This document shows positions 20,110 to 34,200 of a DNA stretch of 64,000 nt, one piece after another; position 1 is the stretch's first letter, and each line of letters starts with the position of its first letter. The DNA comes from Solen grandis. Its lineage: Eukaryota > Mollusca > Bivalvia > Adapedonta > Solenidae. Location: contig CM037777.1 of the NCBI GenBank assembly GCA_021229015.1, forward strand, positions 69,168,840 to 69,232,839. Direction: 5' to 3'. Below the pieces are notes generated by a model that ran no database searches, was not told the origin of the DNA, and worked only from the letters and a program-made list of their open reading frames with translations. The translations under genes were made by a program, and so were the position numbers.

Positions 20110-23100
20110 TTAATTTAGTGATAATGCCAATTTGTTCCACTCATTCTGTACTTTAAGTGATCTGGGGGCAAACTTTGGGACTAAAGCAATGAAAGTCATG
20201 GTGTCCACAACTTTTGAATTCTTTGTGCAGGCCAGTGACACCAAAATACATGTAGTTCAGTTTCCATTTTCGCTCTAAGAGTATTCCATAATTTTGTTCT
20301 TGACTCCAAATTTGACTGGTTGGGAAGTCTCAGATCTGTGGTGTAATGGTAGCTCATTTCTGAAGCATTAGATTAAAATTTGCAACCATTGTCTGAAGTT
20401 ATAGAATTGTAAAGTTTGTTTATGACCTTCCATGTGCACAAAACAGAGGTACAGCTAGGGAGACCAGTCCCGGTGTCCCACTCGGACACCTAGGGAGTTG
20501 GTTAAACTGAGAAATTAAGTCAGATTTGGGATGGTGGTTCTTTGCTTACAAAAAATTGGAAGCATTTTCCTGTACCAAGTATGCATCCATATTTTCATAT
20601 CCATCTGTCCATTTATCTTGTAAGCACTGAACTTGATGAATTTCAAGGATAAACCTGCTTTAGCACAGTCTTGTTCAACATGGGGTTAATGTTTGAGAGA
20701 TAGCTGAAAGGTCATTTAAAAGTCATTTCTAACTTGATGACCCTGGTAATGAGTATTCATAAGAAAAAAGACACGGGTGTTCAAATTCTTTCTCAGAGGT
20801 CAGAACAATAGAAAATTTATATGATTCTAATAAGCGATGTAAAAAGCAGCCATTTCAAAGTCACAGAGTGACAGGTTGGTTTAATAAAAGTGATATGACC
20901 TCTGTCCCTGCTCAGGTGTAGAATGACCTCGTTTGGATTTTGATTTTTATCTGTAAATAATCTGAATAAATAATAATTGAAAATTGCAAATGTGATGCCT
21001 TCTGAAATAGTGTCAGATGTACTTAGCTGACACAGGTAATTGTCTCTGTTAATTTTAAGTGAGCATGTTATTCATGTACACATTAATGACTAGATAAATA
21101 TTAATTGACTGAATTTTAAATTGTATATTTTACAAAGTCTTTGCCGTGTAGACTGTATAGAATCTGAACTACAATATTGTATGAGCAAACATTGGGTCTG
21201 CTCTGTTTGCCATTGTGTCACAATGAGTTTATATGAAGTAACTTGCAAGAGACTGTGCTGTTGTCAGACTTATGTGCAGGTTTCATCTTGATCCAACTCT
21301 TCAGTTGTTGTGTCTTGGAGACAGACTAAGTGCAGACAGTACAGGATTCATAGGGTTGCCTCTGCCTGACTGTCAGAAGGGGGAAACGTCAATTAAGGGA
21401 AAAAATGATTTTGCAATGTAAGAATAGAACAAAGAGAAGCATTAAGCTGACTATATATAACCTTACTGGTGTGGATACCCTACCATTTGTATCTCCAGGT
21501 GAGAGATGTCATTCGGTGGATATTGACTTACACTGGGGAATGGTTTAGTTTACATAAAACACTGTTGACGACTCATTACATATTCCATTCAGGTTTTAAC
21601 TGCAATGACTTCTGAATGGAGTGACCTATTTTAATGTTCAACAATACGCTATCCGTTTACCTGGGTTTATTTATTCACCTGCCATGTGACCAAGATACTG
21701 GGATATTCTCGATTGAAAACAAACCTACTCTATGCTGGAACTGGGAGGGTACACATGTCCTCTCGCTAGCAGATTCTCTACTTTGTCTACCATTCTGTTG
21801 TTTATTGGTACCTTTTTTCTCTTTATTTATTTATTATTTAATTTTAATTTATTACTTTATAAGGTAGTGTCTCTTGTAGATATTTATTTGGTTATAAATC
21901 TTGCTGGCCCTGTTTTTCAGGATGAGTCTGTGGTATCATGCCACTTTGTTGTCATTGTATGATACAGAAATGTGGCAGCACTGTTCCTGTTTCAAGATAT
22001 TCATTATAGACTCCAGATGACTGACACAATGTATATTCTACCTGACTCAGGCAGACCCCATATATTTACAAGATATTTAGGTAAACCATTTATCATTAAA
22101 TTGTGATTATGGTCAATCAAGTGATCCTGGGAATTTCGTAGTAAATGCAAGCCTTTATGGACTTTAAACAAAAGCACCTATAAATCCAAGTCCATGGATG
22201 CTTGCACTGAAGTCTTTTAAGCAATTGAAGGACCATGATTATAATTTAATGGTGGATGGATTACCTTAAGAATGACCTCATACTCAAATCCGTATTGAAT
22301 CCAAAATCAGGCTTAAACCTTCACCTAATGATTGATTGTATCCAAATTTATGACTTAATGAATATTAATTAACTGGATTTTAAATGGTATATGAAATAAT
22401 AGATTTTCTTAGTCATGCAGGCAGTGTAGAATCTGAGCTACAAAAAAAAAAAAAAAAGAAGAATGAAGAAAGAGAGGAGAGCCTTCCAGGAGCTGTCTGA
22501 TCAGGCTCTACTGTATGCCAAGGCATCAAAACCTGTGTGTATGAGGTAGTGGGTTCTATATCAAAAACACAAGTCTCACTGAAATTTTATGTACATTCTA
22601 GCTTGTTCATCATCCCCAAACAATATGCATTTCACTCTAGATTTGAGATTTATGGGTTTGATCTAATCCTCAAACCATTTAAGAATACAAATTGTGAAAA
22701 TTAATCCTACTTGGCTGAAAAGATATAAGCTCATAAGTCTAGATAGTACAGAAATGTTGAGATAATGAGATTGAATTACATGTAAATTAAATCTATTTCG
22801 AAAACAAAAAAATGGCCAAGAAATTTTGCTGCAGAACCACAAAATTATTTGCTTATTCATTGTTTATTTAGATCGGTAAGCATTCGTAGATGACCTAAGG
22901 GATTCTACCAATGTCAGACTGGCAATCCTTAAGTGTACCCAAGGGATGTATAGCACTTCTTATTATAATCTACCACACTGCCATCTTTTTATGAGAGGCG
23001 ACAAATAAACAACAAGATTAGGGCAATGTGCCCAGTTGTACTGGCTGAACTTCAGCACTGATAATTGGAGCACCTGTATTCCTTAATTGATTACCGTCAT

Positions 23101-23271
23101 GAACTGGGTAGAGCTAGAAATATCCTTTGAGATGTTGTTGATATCTGTCATTTAGGCTGATGTTATTGTTTGAAATAGGGGGTCATTTAGAACATAGGTA
23201 TCATGTTAATAAATGATGTGTTTACAAGTTTGAATTACTTACGACTTCATTTCTTAATTACTGCACATAAT
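20110..23271. other. Low-feature region up to the assembly gap
   Basis: No gene recognised. It includes a SINE-A fragment (21928-22024), a perfect 7-bp hairpin GGTGTCC/GGACACC at about 20473-20491, and a poly-A run at 22443. The open frame at 21634-21867 has a hydrophobic C-terminal half but no support. Confidence 0.5.
21928..22024 (+). mobile_element. SINE-A fragment
   Basis: Body fragment recognised by GTGGTATCATGCC, GATACAGAAATGTGGCAGCA and CTCCAGATGACTG, with neither head nor tail. Confidence 0.6.
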
Positions 23272-23371
23272 NNNNNNNNNNNNNNNNNNNNNNNNNNNNN
23301 NNNNNNNNNNNNNNNNNNNNNNNNNNNNNNNNNNNNNNNNNNNNNNNNNNNNNNNNNNNNNNNNNNNNNNN
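23272..23371. other. Assembly gap (100 N)
   Basis: Exactly 100 N, the usual placeholder for a gap of unknown size. The 45-bp satellite begins immediately after it, so the array probably continues into the gap and its true length is unknown. Confidence 0.98.
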
Positions 23372-24663
23372 CCTGGTATACAGTGTATACAGTATGGAGA
23401 TTGTACAAGTAATCCTCCTGGTATACAGTGTATACAATATGGAGATTGTACAAATAATCAGTAATTCTCCTGGTATACAGTGTATACAACATGGAGATTG
23501 TACAAGTAATCCTCCTGGTATACAGTGTATACAACATGGAGATTGTACAAGTAATCCTCCTGGTATACAGTGTATACAACATGGAGATTGTACAAGTAAT
23601 CCTCCTGGTATACAGTGTATACAACATGGAGATTGTACAATTAATCCTCCTGGTATACAGTGTATACAACATGGAGATTGTACAAGTAATCCTCCTGGTA
23701 TACAGTGTATACAACATGGAGATTGTACAAGTAATCCTCCTGGTATACAGTGTATACAACATGGAGATTGTACAAGTAATCAGTAATCCTCCTGGTATAC
23801 AGTGTATACAGTATGAAGATTGTACAAGTAATCCTCCTGGTATACAGTGTATACAGTATGGAGATTGTACAAGTAATCCTCCTGGTATACAGTGTATACA
23901 GTATGGAGATTGTACAAGTAATCCTCCTGGTATACAGTGTATACAGTATGGAGATTGTACAAGTAATCCTCCTGGTATACAGTGTATACAACATGGAGAT
24001 TGTACAAGTAATCCTCCTGGTATACAGTGTATACAACATGGAGATTGTACAAGTAATCCTCCTGGTATACAGTGTATACAATATGGAGATTGTACAAGTA
24101 ATCCTCCTGGTATACAGTGTATACAACATGGAGATTGTACAAGTAATCCTCCTGGTATACAGTGTATTCAACATGGAGATTGTACAAGTAATCCTCCTGG
24201 TATACAGTGTATACAACATGGAGATTGTACAAGTAATCCTCCTGGTATACAGTGTATACAACATGGAGATTGTACAAGTAATCCTCCTGGTATACAGTGT
24301 ATACAACATGGAGATTGTACAAGTAATCCTCCTGGTATACAGTGTATACAACATGGAGATTGTACAAGTAATCCTCCTGGTATACAGTGTATACAACATG
24401 GAGATTGTACAAGTAATCCTCCTGGTATACAGTGTATACAACATGGAGATTGTACAAGTAATCCTCCTGGTATACAGTGTATACAACATGGAGATTGTAC
24501 AAGTAATCCTCCTGGTATACAGTGTATACAGTATGGAGATTGTATAAGTAATCCTCCTGGTATACAGTGTATACAACATGGAGATTGTACAAGTAATCCT
24601 CCTGGTATACAGTGTATACAACATGGAGATTGTACAAGTAATCCTCCTGGTATACAGTGTATA
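23372..24663. repeat. 45-bp satellite, about 28 copies
   Basis: The unit begins CCTCCTGGTATACAG and ends GATTGTACAAGTAAT. It contains the near-palindrome GTATACAGTGTATAC. Copies are very homogeneous; the main variants are CAACATGG, CAGTATGG and CAATATGG. A 7-base CAGTAAT insertion occurs at two places (about 23460 and 23780). Because 45 is divisible by 3, long frames stay open in five of six frames, including a 15-residue repeat NPPGIQCIQHGDCTS; I do not call these genes. The left edge lies in the gap and the right edge runs into a GGTGGTGGTAGT stretch. Confidence 0.95.
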
Positions 24664-27600
24664 AAAATTAGTATTGGAAGTAGTAATGGTGGTGGTGGTA
24701 GTAATAGCAGTGAGAGAGGAGAGAGACAGAAACAGCGGGAAATGTGATTAACATTTATCTCATACAATTGATTTATAAATTCAATAAATGTGCACTTGTC
24801 CTTAACAGATATCGAAAGCGAAACACGGTTAAGGAAAAGTTCACTTATACTCTCATAATTATACATTGACAATGATTAGATGGAAGTGAACAATACAAAC
24901 CCGTCATGATTCCTCTATTTTTGCCGGTGGCGAAATCGAAAGGCGACAAAGTGATTATATTCCATTTAGAAATCTATTAATCATGGTTATACTTCATGAT
25001 AGTTTACGTGTATAAAATGTCAAAAAGTTACAATATCATAAAAAGCTTGATCAAATTTCTAGCAATCGTGTAATAACTACTTGACATGAAAGATGGAGAA
25101 AGTGAGAAAGAGAGAGAGGGAGGGTATAAAGCTGTTTCTGATAAGGGAACAGTTCTCAGTTATCAAATTCAACATTAATGCACAATAAAGAAGATTGATT
25201 TGAGGAAGATGATGATAGATAAGTATAAAGTTCCGTAGAAGTAGTGAGAAAAGAAGTAAGAAAAGAAGGATGAGGGAGGGGGAGAGATTCACTATCATAC
25301 ATATATTTATCTGTGAGTCTCATAGCTGCAAAATCAAACAATATCACATAAATATCCATTGTCAAATGTAATAATCATTTTAGATTGATTATTACCTACC
25401 AATCATAATTACCAAGTTACAAAGGGAATACCCTTGTGTTTTCATACTTAAAAATGAAAATAATAATAAAAGTATCTATTTTAGAGACTAACATACTGAC
25501 AACAACACATTCTACTCAAAGGTTCTCTTAATAAATACATATAACTATTTGTAGTAGCTAAAAATGAACAAAATGACTTCCATCAATTTTAAAAAAAAAA
25601 ACACAAGTGTAGCATACAAATTGAAAACCATACATGCATGTAGCTGATGAGTGAAGGGTGAACAAAGGGACGGGTATACAGATACACAAATTGATAGAGA
25701 GAAAGAGAGAATTATAAATCATATGTTTATATAAGTCAACACATGTAAATGCTTTACTAGTAAACGTTATATAATAAATAACAATTTGTAGCTGTCTCAT
25801 ATCCGGGACAGTCAACCTCCAGACCACGTGACAAGATCAAACAGCTGTTGAGAGGAGGGATGGAAACTATGAAACCCATATTTCTACTGACTCAATGACC
25901 TTCGACCCATGAAAAACCGCAAACCCATTTGGCAAGTTAATATCTTTTGAGACATGGGTATATGGTATAGGATAAAACCACACAGCCGCTTGCAGTTTGC
26001 GGTTAGCCATGTCTAGACCTCGTTTTATAACCCATGTGAGAAGCATATTGAATTTTTACATAAAGAAAGGCCTATCTCTTTAGAGAGATGTAATCTAAAT
26101 GTGTTGAAAAGCTTTTCGATCTCTTGTCCTGACTGTGCTGAGAGAATACCATTTTTTACGGCGGCGACCTATTCTTTTTTGCTGTTGATATCCTGCGTAC
26201 TTAAACCAATAGTATCGTTCTATATTTTTTCTGCTAAATATAATGAACGAGTTTTAAGAGAATTCATTTTATTTGTCCTTGTTTTAAGGAAGTATATATG
26301 CCAAATATTTGAGCATAAACTTCCCAGTTTAATTATGTCGGTCTTAAACAATATTGCAGCTAGTGACACTGAGAATTAAGCAAATACTTATGTTATGTAT
26401 ATAGAAAATTAATATATAACAAAAACAATGTAAAAATAATGACAAATCATTTTGTGAATCATAATCACTGATTTCACACAACTTTATCGTTTTTAAAATA
26501 TAGTGTCCTATCTCCCAAATGTGTGATTTCTAATGTGAAGCGGGCACTAGTTTTAACCAGATATTCGGCGTTGATGGAAATATTTATAAATAAGATATAA
26601 TAATAAAACGGCTGATTGGGTAATTGGTCATCGGTAGGCAAAACCGTGCTGCTTACTGTCAGCTAGTTTGCTAACACTCCTGTATCTCGGCTTAAATTTA
26701 ATCATTACAATTTTTGTGTCAACTTATAAATAATTACAGTTTTTCAATTATTTTTTTTTATGTTTGCATCATTCATAGACCAGTATGTTAGTTAGCACTT
26801 CTATAAGTGAAAAAATCATATGTATACATGATAGCTTTTTTCAAGAGTCCCCACTTCTTGCAATTTTCAACCAATGAAATAGTGGTATTTATTCTTTATT
26901 CATTCGGGACTAATCGCCTTTTTCTATTTTTCTGTTAGGTAAGTCAAAAGAAAGGTTAGAAAGCTATGCCTGAAAAATAGTTATTTGTACAAAAGAGATA
27001 TTTCAATTAATTTTATTTTGTTATCATGTGTGATGCTTTCTTCTTTTTTTTTAAATCTTACAGTGTGTATAATTTGCACATATCTTGATTAACTTCCATT
27101 TTGATATGTTCTGATGAAAAAAAAGGTTCAGCGTAAATTGAATTTTGAATAAAATTTAACAAGTCATTGCCTTATTCATATTACTGCTGAATTATTAATT
27201 TTAATTTAATTATTACATAACATCACGTTAATTTATATTAAAAATAACAAAGAATACGGTACCAAACATAGAGTTGAAATGAAGTGTTGCTAGCCTATAA
27301 TATTGAATTATCTGCCTTTAAAAAAGGCATAAAAGAGCAAAAAACTCACTCCCAGGGGCAGATAATTCAAAAAGTAGAGCGGTGACTCCCATTTTTTTTC
27401 CATAAATTAGTTTCTAATGCAATTCACTATATTCATGCAAAAATATATGAAAATCACCATTGCTAGTTTTATTTGTCCTTTTTATATATAGAAAGTCAAG
27501 TGACGTAGTCCGGGCGTGGCTCTTTGCTCTCATGGTCAAGGTCATTGGTTCGAGGTACTTCTTGACACAGGCGGTTTATAAATGTCCATATTAATATTCA

Positions 27601-29379
27601 TAGAAACATATTTGAAATATGAATAAATATAATAGAAATAGATATAATGTATATGAAATTCCATTTGGCGTCAACGGATTAATCATGTAATTGATTAACG
27701 TGTCTATACATTTTTCTTTGTGTTGACTTTACTAGTGAAACAAAAATAGCTTTCGGAGCGCCACATGAAATTTGGGGGTTCTATAATTAACCCTGTTGTC
27801 AAGAAAAACGCCGATCCCTAAAATTCCCCGAGGTGTTAAGCAGACGACAATTTGTAAGACCTTTATTTACCTTCGTCCTTAAAATTTATCTTGTAGCTAT
27901 CAAAATTCAAATTTAGTTTAAATCTTAATGGAAACAGGAAACATGTTTAAAAAGGGGGTCTGATATCAACTTGTTTGTTAAAGTTAGGTTTATGAGTAGA
28001 CCTCTTGTACGTGATATCTACGTAATAATTAGATCTGTATAAGAAACATTTATGTGATAAAAGCAGCATGTTAAAATCTATATCAAGTATATTTTGTAAA
28101 GAGGGCTTTGAGTTTAGTTCTGCGTGGCGCGTAACAGTCCGATGAAACCCGAAATAGTGTACATGTAGGATCGATCGATGTAATGTAATGTACATTACTC
28201 ATGCAAAACATTTTCTGCTGAAAATTGTCAGTTTAGTTCTGTTCATAACTTTACGTACATACAGTATATAGATTTATATTTGCGGGTACATGATCAGCTT
28301 TAGTCATGCGCGGAAACAATAAGATTAACTCAGCGATAATGTACCAGTATGATTTATGTTTTAAAATGTGATTTAATTTTAATCCACCGTTTTTGTTCAC
28401 TGAAAATGACGTCACCGATTTCGTCTGCTTCTCACAGTCCATGAATTTCAAACATTGATTCATCAAATTTGATTTTCCTCCACCGCGCCAGAATCATGCC
28501 GCCATTTTAAGATTAAGCCTTTATTTTGAAATAATGATGTGGCAGAAGTAAGAATCAAGATTGGATATCTTCAGACGTATTGCGAATTTAATATGACATA
28601 AAGTCGTTATCTTAATGATTTGCAAATCTTTGGATGAAGGTTTCTCTAGACAGTATTAATGTAAAACCGGCAGGTTTGGAAGCTGCGTGTGAGGTTTGCC
28701 CCGGGGCCGGGAGCGGGAGGTTAAATGGCAAATCTTGGTTTTGAAGGAAAGGTCAGCTGAAACACGATGAGTTTTAGCAAAATATTTCCCTAGCGTGAAA
28801 AATAATTTCCGTAGAATAAGGCGCCTTAAGATGAATGTGTTAGACCAAGGGGTATATAAACAGCTGGTTTCAACTGAAAATTTTATTGTTTGCGGTTGTC
28901 TTAGGGAAACACACTTATTTCAATTCAAGTTTAATGTACACTATGTGAACTCAAATGCATCAAGAATTACACTATGGTGAAATGTGAATAAATCTGAGAT
29001 GCATTTTTGTACGTCGATAGGTTTCCACTACTTATACTAATCCTATTTAAGGACTCATTCTGTTTGTGGATCCCAGAGGGGATCAACTTCTAATTTTCGG
29101 ACAATTTCTAGTTAAATACAGACACTGTATGATATATACCGTAGCTTGCAAGTGATAAAGATCGATTTCTATGAAACTGATAGTATGATATTAGCAGTGG
29201 TCAAACGGTAACGTACATGACTGCGACTCTGTAAAGCTCGAACTCTTCCCGGGGCAATCATTATTCATAGCCTTACAACTAAAACAATTCTTTAGCGATT
29301 GCGCCATCGCGCGTCAAAACTATTTTTGAAATGGTATAACATGAAATCGCTGTATGACTGAATTGACAGTAAATAAAAC
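24664..29379. other. Low-feature region
   Basis: AT-rich, unique-looking sequence with purine-rich GAGA stretches near 25100-25290. No coding exon supported. A tRNA-like but degraded motif (GGTTCGAGGTA at 27548) may be a SINE head remnant. A promoter-like patch is listed separately at 28407-28508. Confidence 0.5.
28407..28508 (-). promoter_or_regulatory. Candidate promoter patch: CRE plus YY1-type element
   Basis: A full palindromic cAMP response element, TGACGTCA, is at 28407-28414. On the minus strand AAAATGGCGGC (28498-28508) is a perfect match to the YY1 promoter element and is followed at once by ATG and an 18-codon frame (MILARWRKIKFDESMFEI...). Both motifs within 100 bases are suggestive of a transcription start, but no downstream exon is recognised. 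Confidence 0.25.
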
Positions 29380-29381
29380 AT

Positions 29382-29742
29382 CAAGTCTAGATTTAGGATA
29401 TATAACAGTTGAATCATTTTAAAAGGAATACTTAAGCAAATCGCTCTCTCTGTATAAAGTCTAGATTTAGGATATATAACAGTTGAATCATTTTAAAAGG
29501 AATACTTAAGCAAATCGCTCTCTCTGTATAAAGTCTAGATTTAGGATATATAACAGTTGAATTATTTTAAAAGGAATACTTAAGCAAACTCTCTCTGTAT
29601 AAAGTCTAGATTTAGGATATATAACAGTTGAATATTTTAAAAGGAATACTTAAGCAAATCGCTCTCTCTGTATAAAGTCTAGATTTAGGATATATAACAG
29701 TTGAATCATTTTAAAAGGAATACTTAAGCAAATCGCTCTCTC
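29382..29742. repeat. 74-bp tandem repeat, 5 copies
   Basis: The unit contains AGTCTAGATTTAGGATATAT, CAGTTGAATCATTTTAAAAG and AATCGCTCTCTCTGTATAA. Copies are almost identical. The third lacks ATCG and the fourth lacks one C, so the expansion looks recent. Confidence 0.95.
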
Positions 29743-30102
29743 TGTCTTTCTCCCTAATTGGATTTTTTCATATGAATCGAAATGATTTAAAATCGAAATA
29801 AAGAAAATTGTGTTGTTGTACCCAACCGAATATCTATAATGAAGGTTTTATGATAAATGATCTTTTACACTAACATTAGTTTACAATTAACCAACAGCAA
29901 ATTATACAGAATTTCAATCTTATGGTTTGCATGTATAAACAAAAGGATGTTTAGGTGTATCTTATTTTGACATAACATGGATACTGCTAAGTTTAATAAA
30001 CTGCGATATTGAAACATAATAATAGTTATAATAATGTTTATTATTAATAAATAAATTATCCCATTACAATGAATGTGGGAATTAAAATGTATGCGCTTAT
30101 AT

Positions 30103-30588
30103 ATAACAAATATATATAACAAATATACATAACAAAAATACATAACAAATATACATAACAAATATATATAACAAATATATATAACAAATATACATAACAA
30201 ATATATATAACAAATATATATAACAAATATATATAACAAATATATAAAACAAATATACATAACAAATATACATAACAAATATATATAACAAATACATATA
30301 ACAAATATACATAACAAATATACATAACGAATATATATAACAAATTTATATAACAAATATATATAACAAATATACATAACAAATATATATAACAAATATA
30401 CATAACAAATATATATAACAAATATATATAACAAATATACATAACAAATTTATATAACAAATATATATAACAAATATACATAACAAATATATATAACGAA
30501 TATATATAACAAATTTATATAACAAATATATATAACAAATATATATAACAAATATATATAACAAATATATATAACAAATATATATAAA
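30103..30588. repeat. 13-bp minisatellite, about 37 copies
   Basis: The unit is AACAAATATATAT, alternating with AACAAATATACAT, with occasional AACAAATTTATAT and AACGAATATATAT. All three minus-strand frames stay open because neither unit variant holds a stop on that strand, giving Tyr/Ile/Leu-rich open frames that are artefacts. Confidence 0.95.
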
Positions 30589-30728
30589 CGCAACCGCATC
30601 ACTTCCTACATCCCTTTTGCACTTAACTGAAATGAGGATAAACAAATTAGTTTCTGTGTTAAAAAAAAAAGTTTAAAGTATTGTGTTATACATGATAAAA
30701 CTATATTGTGAATTTGCCCGTCACATAC

Positions 30729-30871
30729 AGGTAGTTCCAGGACTGGTTGGCCCGGTGTCATGATAATGTGACTTGGTTTGATATAATGCCAAATGTCTAC
30801 GGAGTGATGCTGGAGTGTGGCAGCACTTCATCTGTCTCAAGTAGACTTAGTAATATTGCTGGGACGTAAAC
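30729..30871 (+). mobile_element. SINE-A fragment, plus arm of a foldback pair
   Basis: Body and tail region from GGTAGTTCCAGGACTGGTTG to TTGCTGGGACGTAAAC, without the tRNA head. A minus-strand fragment of the same SINE follows 35 bases later, making an inverted pair. Confidence 0.7.
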
Positions 30872-30904
30872 ATCTCTTTCAGAAACTAAAACACTTCTGT
30901 GACG

Positions 30905-31004
30905 TTTATTTTGTTTGTTCGGGTTAACGTCCCACCGACAGTATTTCAGTCATTTGAAGACCATGTCTCAAATTGAGACAGATATCGCGCTGCCACACTG
31001 TAAT
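30905..31004 (-). mobile_element. SINE-A fragment, minus arm of a foldback pair
   Basis: Tail and body from TTTGTTTGTTCGGGTTAACG through ACCGACAGTATTTCAGTCAT to GCGCTGCCACACTG. Together with 30729-30871 it can form a hairpin in RNA or DNA. Confidence 0.7.
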
Positions 31005-31279
31005 ATTTGGAGTGTCAAATATATGCTTTATGAACCCAATATGTCATAGCAAAATATTCATTAAGCTGTTTAATTATTCTATGAATTAATGGACAGCATT
31101 CGACCTCTCTCCCTTCCTTGAAATATTCGTCGTTAAAACACAAAAACTGGAGCTTGAAGGGTCAGAAAATACACGAGGTGTTTTGCATCTGACCACTACT
31201 AATTGATCAGATTTAACAATCATAGTCGTCGTTATACTCATTTTATCCGAGAACGATATGTCATTTACAGGCAGATTAG

Positions 31280-34200
31280 AGCTCTGTAGAGGCTACACCA
31301 TTGCTGCCTGAGTGCAGTGCCGTGTGAAGTTTTGTAGAGGCTATACCCATTACTGACAGTGTGCGGTGCCGTATGAAGCTATGTAGAGGCTATATCCATT
31401 ACTGACCGTGTGCGATGCCGTATAAAGGTTTGTAGAGGATATACCCATTACTGACCGTGTGCGATGCCTTATGAAGCTATGTAGAGGCTATACCAATTAC
31501 TGACCGTGTGCGATGCCTTATGAAGCTATGTAGAGGCTATATCCATTACTGACCGTGTGCGATGCCTTATGAAGCTATGTAGAGGCTATACCCATTACTG
31601 ACCGTGTGCGATGCCTTATGAAGCTATGTAGAGGCTATACCAATTACTGACCTTGTGCGATGCCTTATGAAGCTATGTAGAGGCTATACCCATTACTGAC
31701 CGTGCTCGATGCCTTATGAAGCTATGTAGAGGCTATACCCATTACTGACCGTGCGCGATGCCTTATGAAGCTATGTAGAGGCTATACCCATTACTGACCG
31801 TGTGCGATGCCTTATGAAGCTATGTAGAGGCTATACCCATTACTGACCGTGTGCGATGCCTTATGAAGCTATGTAGAGGCTATATCCATTACTGACAGTG
31901 TGCGATGCCTTATGAAGCTATGTAGAGGCTATACACATTACTGACCGTGTGCGATGCCTTATGAAGCTATGTCGAGGCTATACCAATTACTGACCTTGTG
32001 CGATGCCTTATGAAGCTATGTAGAGGCTATACCCATTACTGACCGTGCGCGATGCCTTATGAAGCTATGTAGAGGCTATACCCATTACTGACCGTGCGCG
32101 ATGCCTTATGAAGCTATGTAGAGGCTATACCCATTACTGACCGTGTGCGATGCCGTATGAAACTATGTAGAGGCTATACCCATTACTGACCGTGTGCGGT
32201 GCCGTATGAAGCTTTGCAGAGGCTATACCCATTACTGACCGTATGCGGTGCCTTATGAAGCTATGTAGAGGCTATACCCATTACTAACCGTGTGCGATGC
32301 CTTATGAAGCTATGTAGATGCTATATCCATTACTGACCGTGTGCAGTGCCTTATGAAGTTTGTAGAGGCTATACCCATTACTGACCGTGTGCGATGCCGT
32401 ATGAAGCTATGTAGAGGCTATACCCATTACTGACCGTGTGCGGTGCCTTATGAAGCTATGTAGAGGCTATACCCATTATTGACCGTGTGCGATGCCTTAT
32501 GAAGCTATGTAGAGGCTATACCCATTACTGACCGTGCGCGATGCCTTATGAAGCTATGTAGAGGCTATACCAATTACTGACCTTGTGCGATGCCTTATGA
32601 AGCTATGTAGAGACCATACCCATTACTGACCGTGTGCGATGCCTTATGAAGCTATGTAGAGGCTATACCCATTACTGACCGTGCGCGATGCCTTATGAAG
32701 CTATGTAGAGGCTATACCCATTACTGACCGTGTGCGATGCCTTATGAAGCTATGTAGCGGCTATATCCATTACTGACCGCGTGCGATGCCGTATGAAGCT
32801 ATGTAGAGGCTATATCCATTACTGACCTTGTGCGATGCCTTATGAAACTATGTAGCGGCTATACCCATTACTGACCGTGTGCGATGCCGTATGAAGCTAT
32901 GTAGAGGCTATACCCATTACTGACCGTGTGCGATGCCGTATGAAGCTATGTAGAGGCTATACCCATTACTGACCGTGTGCGATGCCGTATGAAGCTATGT
33001 AGAGGCTATATCCATTACTGACAGTGTGCGATGCCTTATGAAGCTATGTAGAGGCTATATCTATTACTGACCGTGTGCGATGACTATGTGCGATGCCTCA
33101 TGAAGGATTGTAGAGGATAAATCCATTACTGACTGTGTGCGGTGCCGTATGATAATTTGTAGGGTATATACCCATTGCTGCCTATGTGCGGTGCCATATG
33201 AAGGTTTGTATGGCCTATTCCAATTATTGACTTTGTGCGGTGACGTATGAAGCTTTGTAAAAGCTTTACGCATTACTACCTATGTGCGGTACCGTATGAA
33301 GGTTTGTAGGACCTGTACCAATTACTGACTGTGTGCAGTGCATATGAAGCTTTGAAGAGGCTATACCCATTACTGTGTGCGATGCCGTATGAAGGTTTGT
33401 AAAGACTATACTCATTACTGGCTGTGTGTGGTTCCGTATGAAGCTTTATAGAGGCTATACCCATTACTGACTGTGTGCGGTGCCGTGAAAAGTTTTGTAG
33501 AAGGTATACCCATTACTGATTATGTGTGGTTCCGCATGAAAGTTTGTAGAGGCTAAACCCATTACTATGTGCGGTTCCGTGTGAAGCTTTGTAGAGGTTA
33601 TACCCATTACTGACTGTGCGGTGCCGTGTGAAGTTTTGTAGAAGCTATACCCATAACTGACTATGTGCGATGCCGTGTGAAGGTTTGTAAAAGCTATACC
33701 CATTACAGACTATGTGCGGTACCGTGTAAAGGTTTGTAGAAGCTATACCCATTACTGACTATGTGCGGTGCCGTATGAAGGTTTATAGAGGCTATACCCA
33801 TTACTGACTGTGTGCGGTGCCGTATGAAGGTTTGTAGAGACTTTACCCATTACTGACCGTGTGCGGTGCCGTATGAAGGTTTGAAGAGGCTATACCCATT
33901 ACTGACTGTGTGCGATGTCGTATGAAGGTTTGTAGAGGCTATACCCATTACTGACCGTGTGCGGTGCCGTATGAAGGTTTGTAGAGACTATACCCATTAC
34001 TGACTGTGTGCGATGTCGTTTGAAGTTTTGCAGGGGCTATCCGCATTACTGACTGTGTGCGGTGCCGTTTGAAGGTTTGTAGAGACTTTACCAAATACTG
34101 ACCGTGTGCGGTGCCGTATGAAGGTTTATAGAGGCTATACCCATTACTGACTGTGTGCGATGTCGTTGAAGTTTTGCAGGGGCTATACGCATTACTGACC

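Noticed and set aside
23491..24747. 418-residue open frame over the 45-bp satellite
   Set aside because: It switches reading phase at the 7-base insertions because nearly every frame of the unit is open; long frames run on both strands. The C-terminus runs into simple GGTGGT sequence. A repeat artefact.
29865..30645. Tyr/Ile/Leu-rich minus-strand frames up to 189 residues
   Set aside because: Produced by the 13-bp repeat, which lacks stops in all three minus frames.
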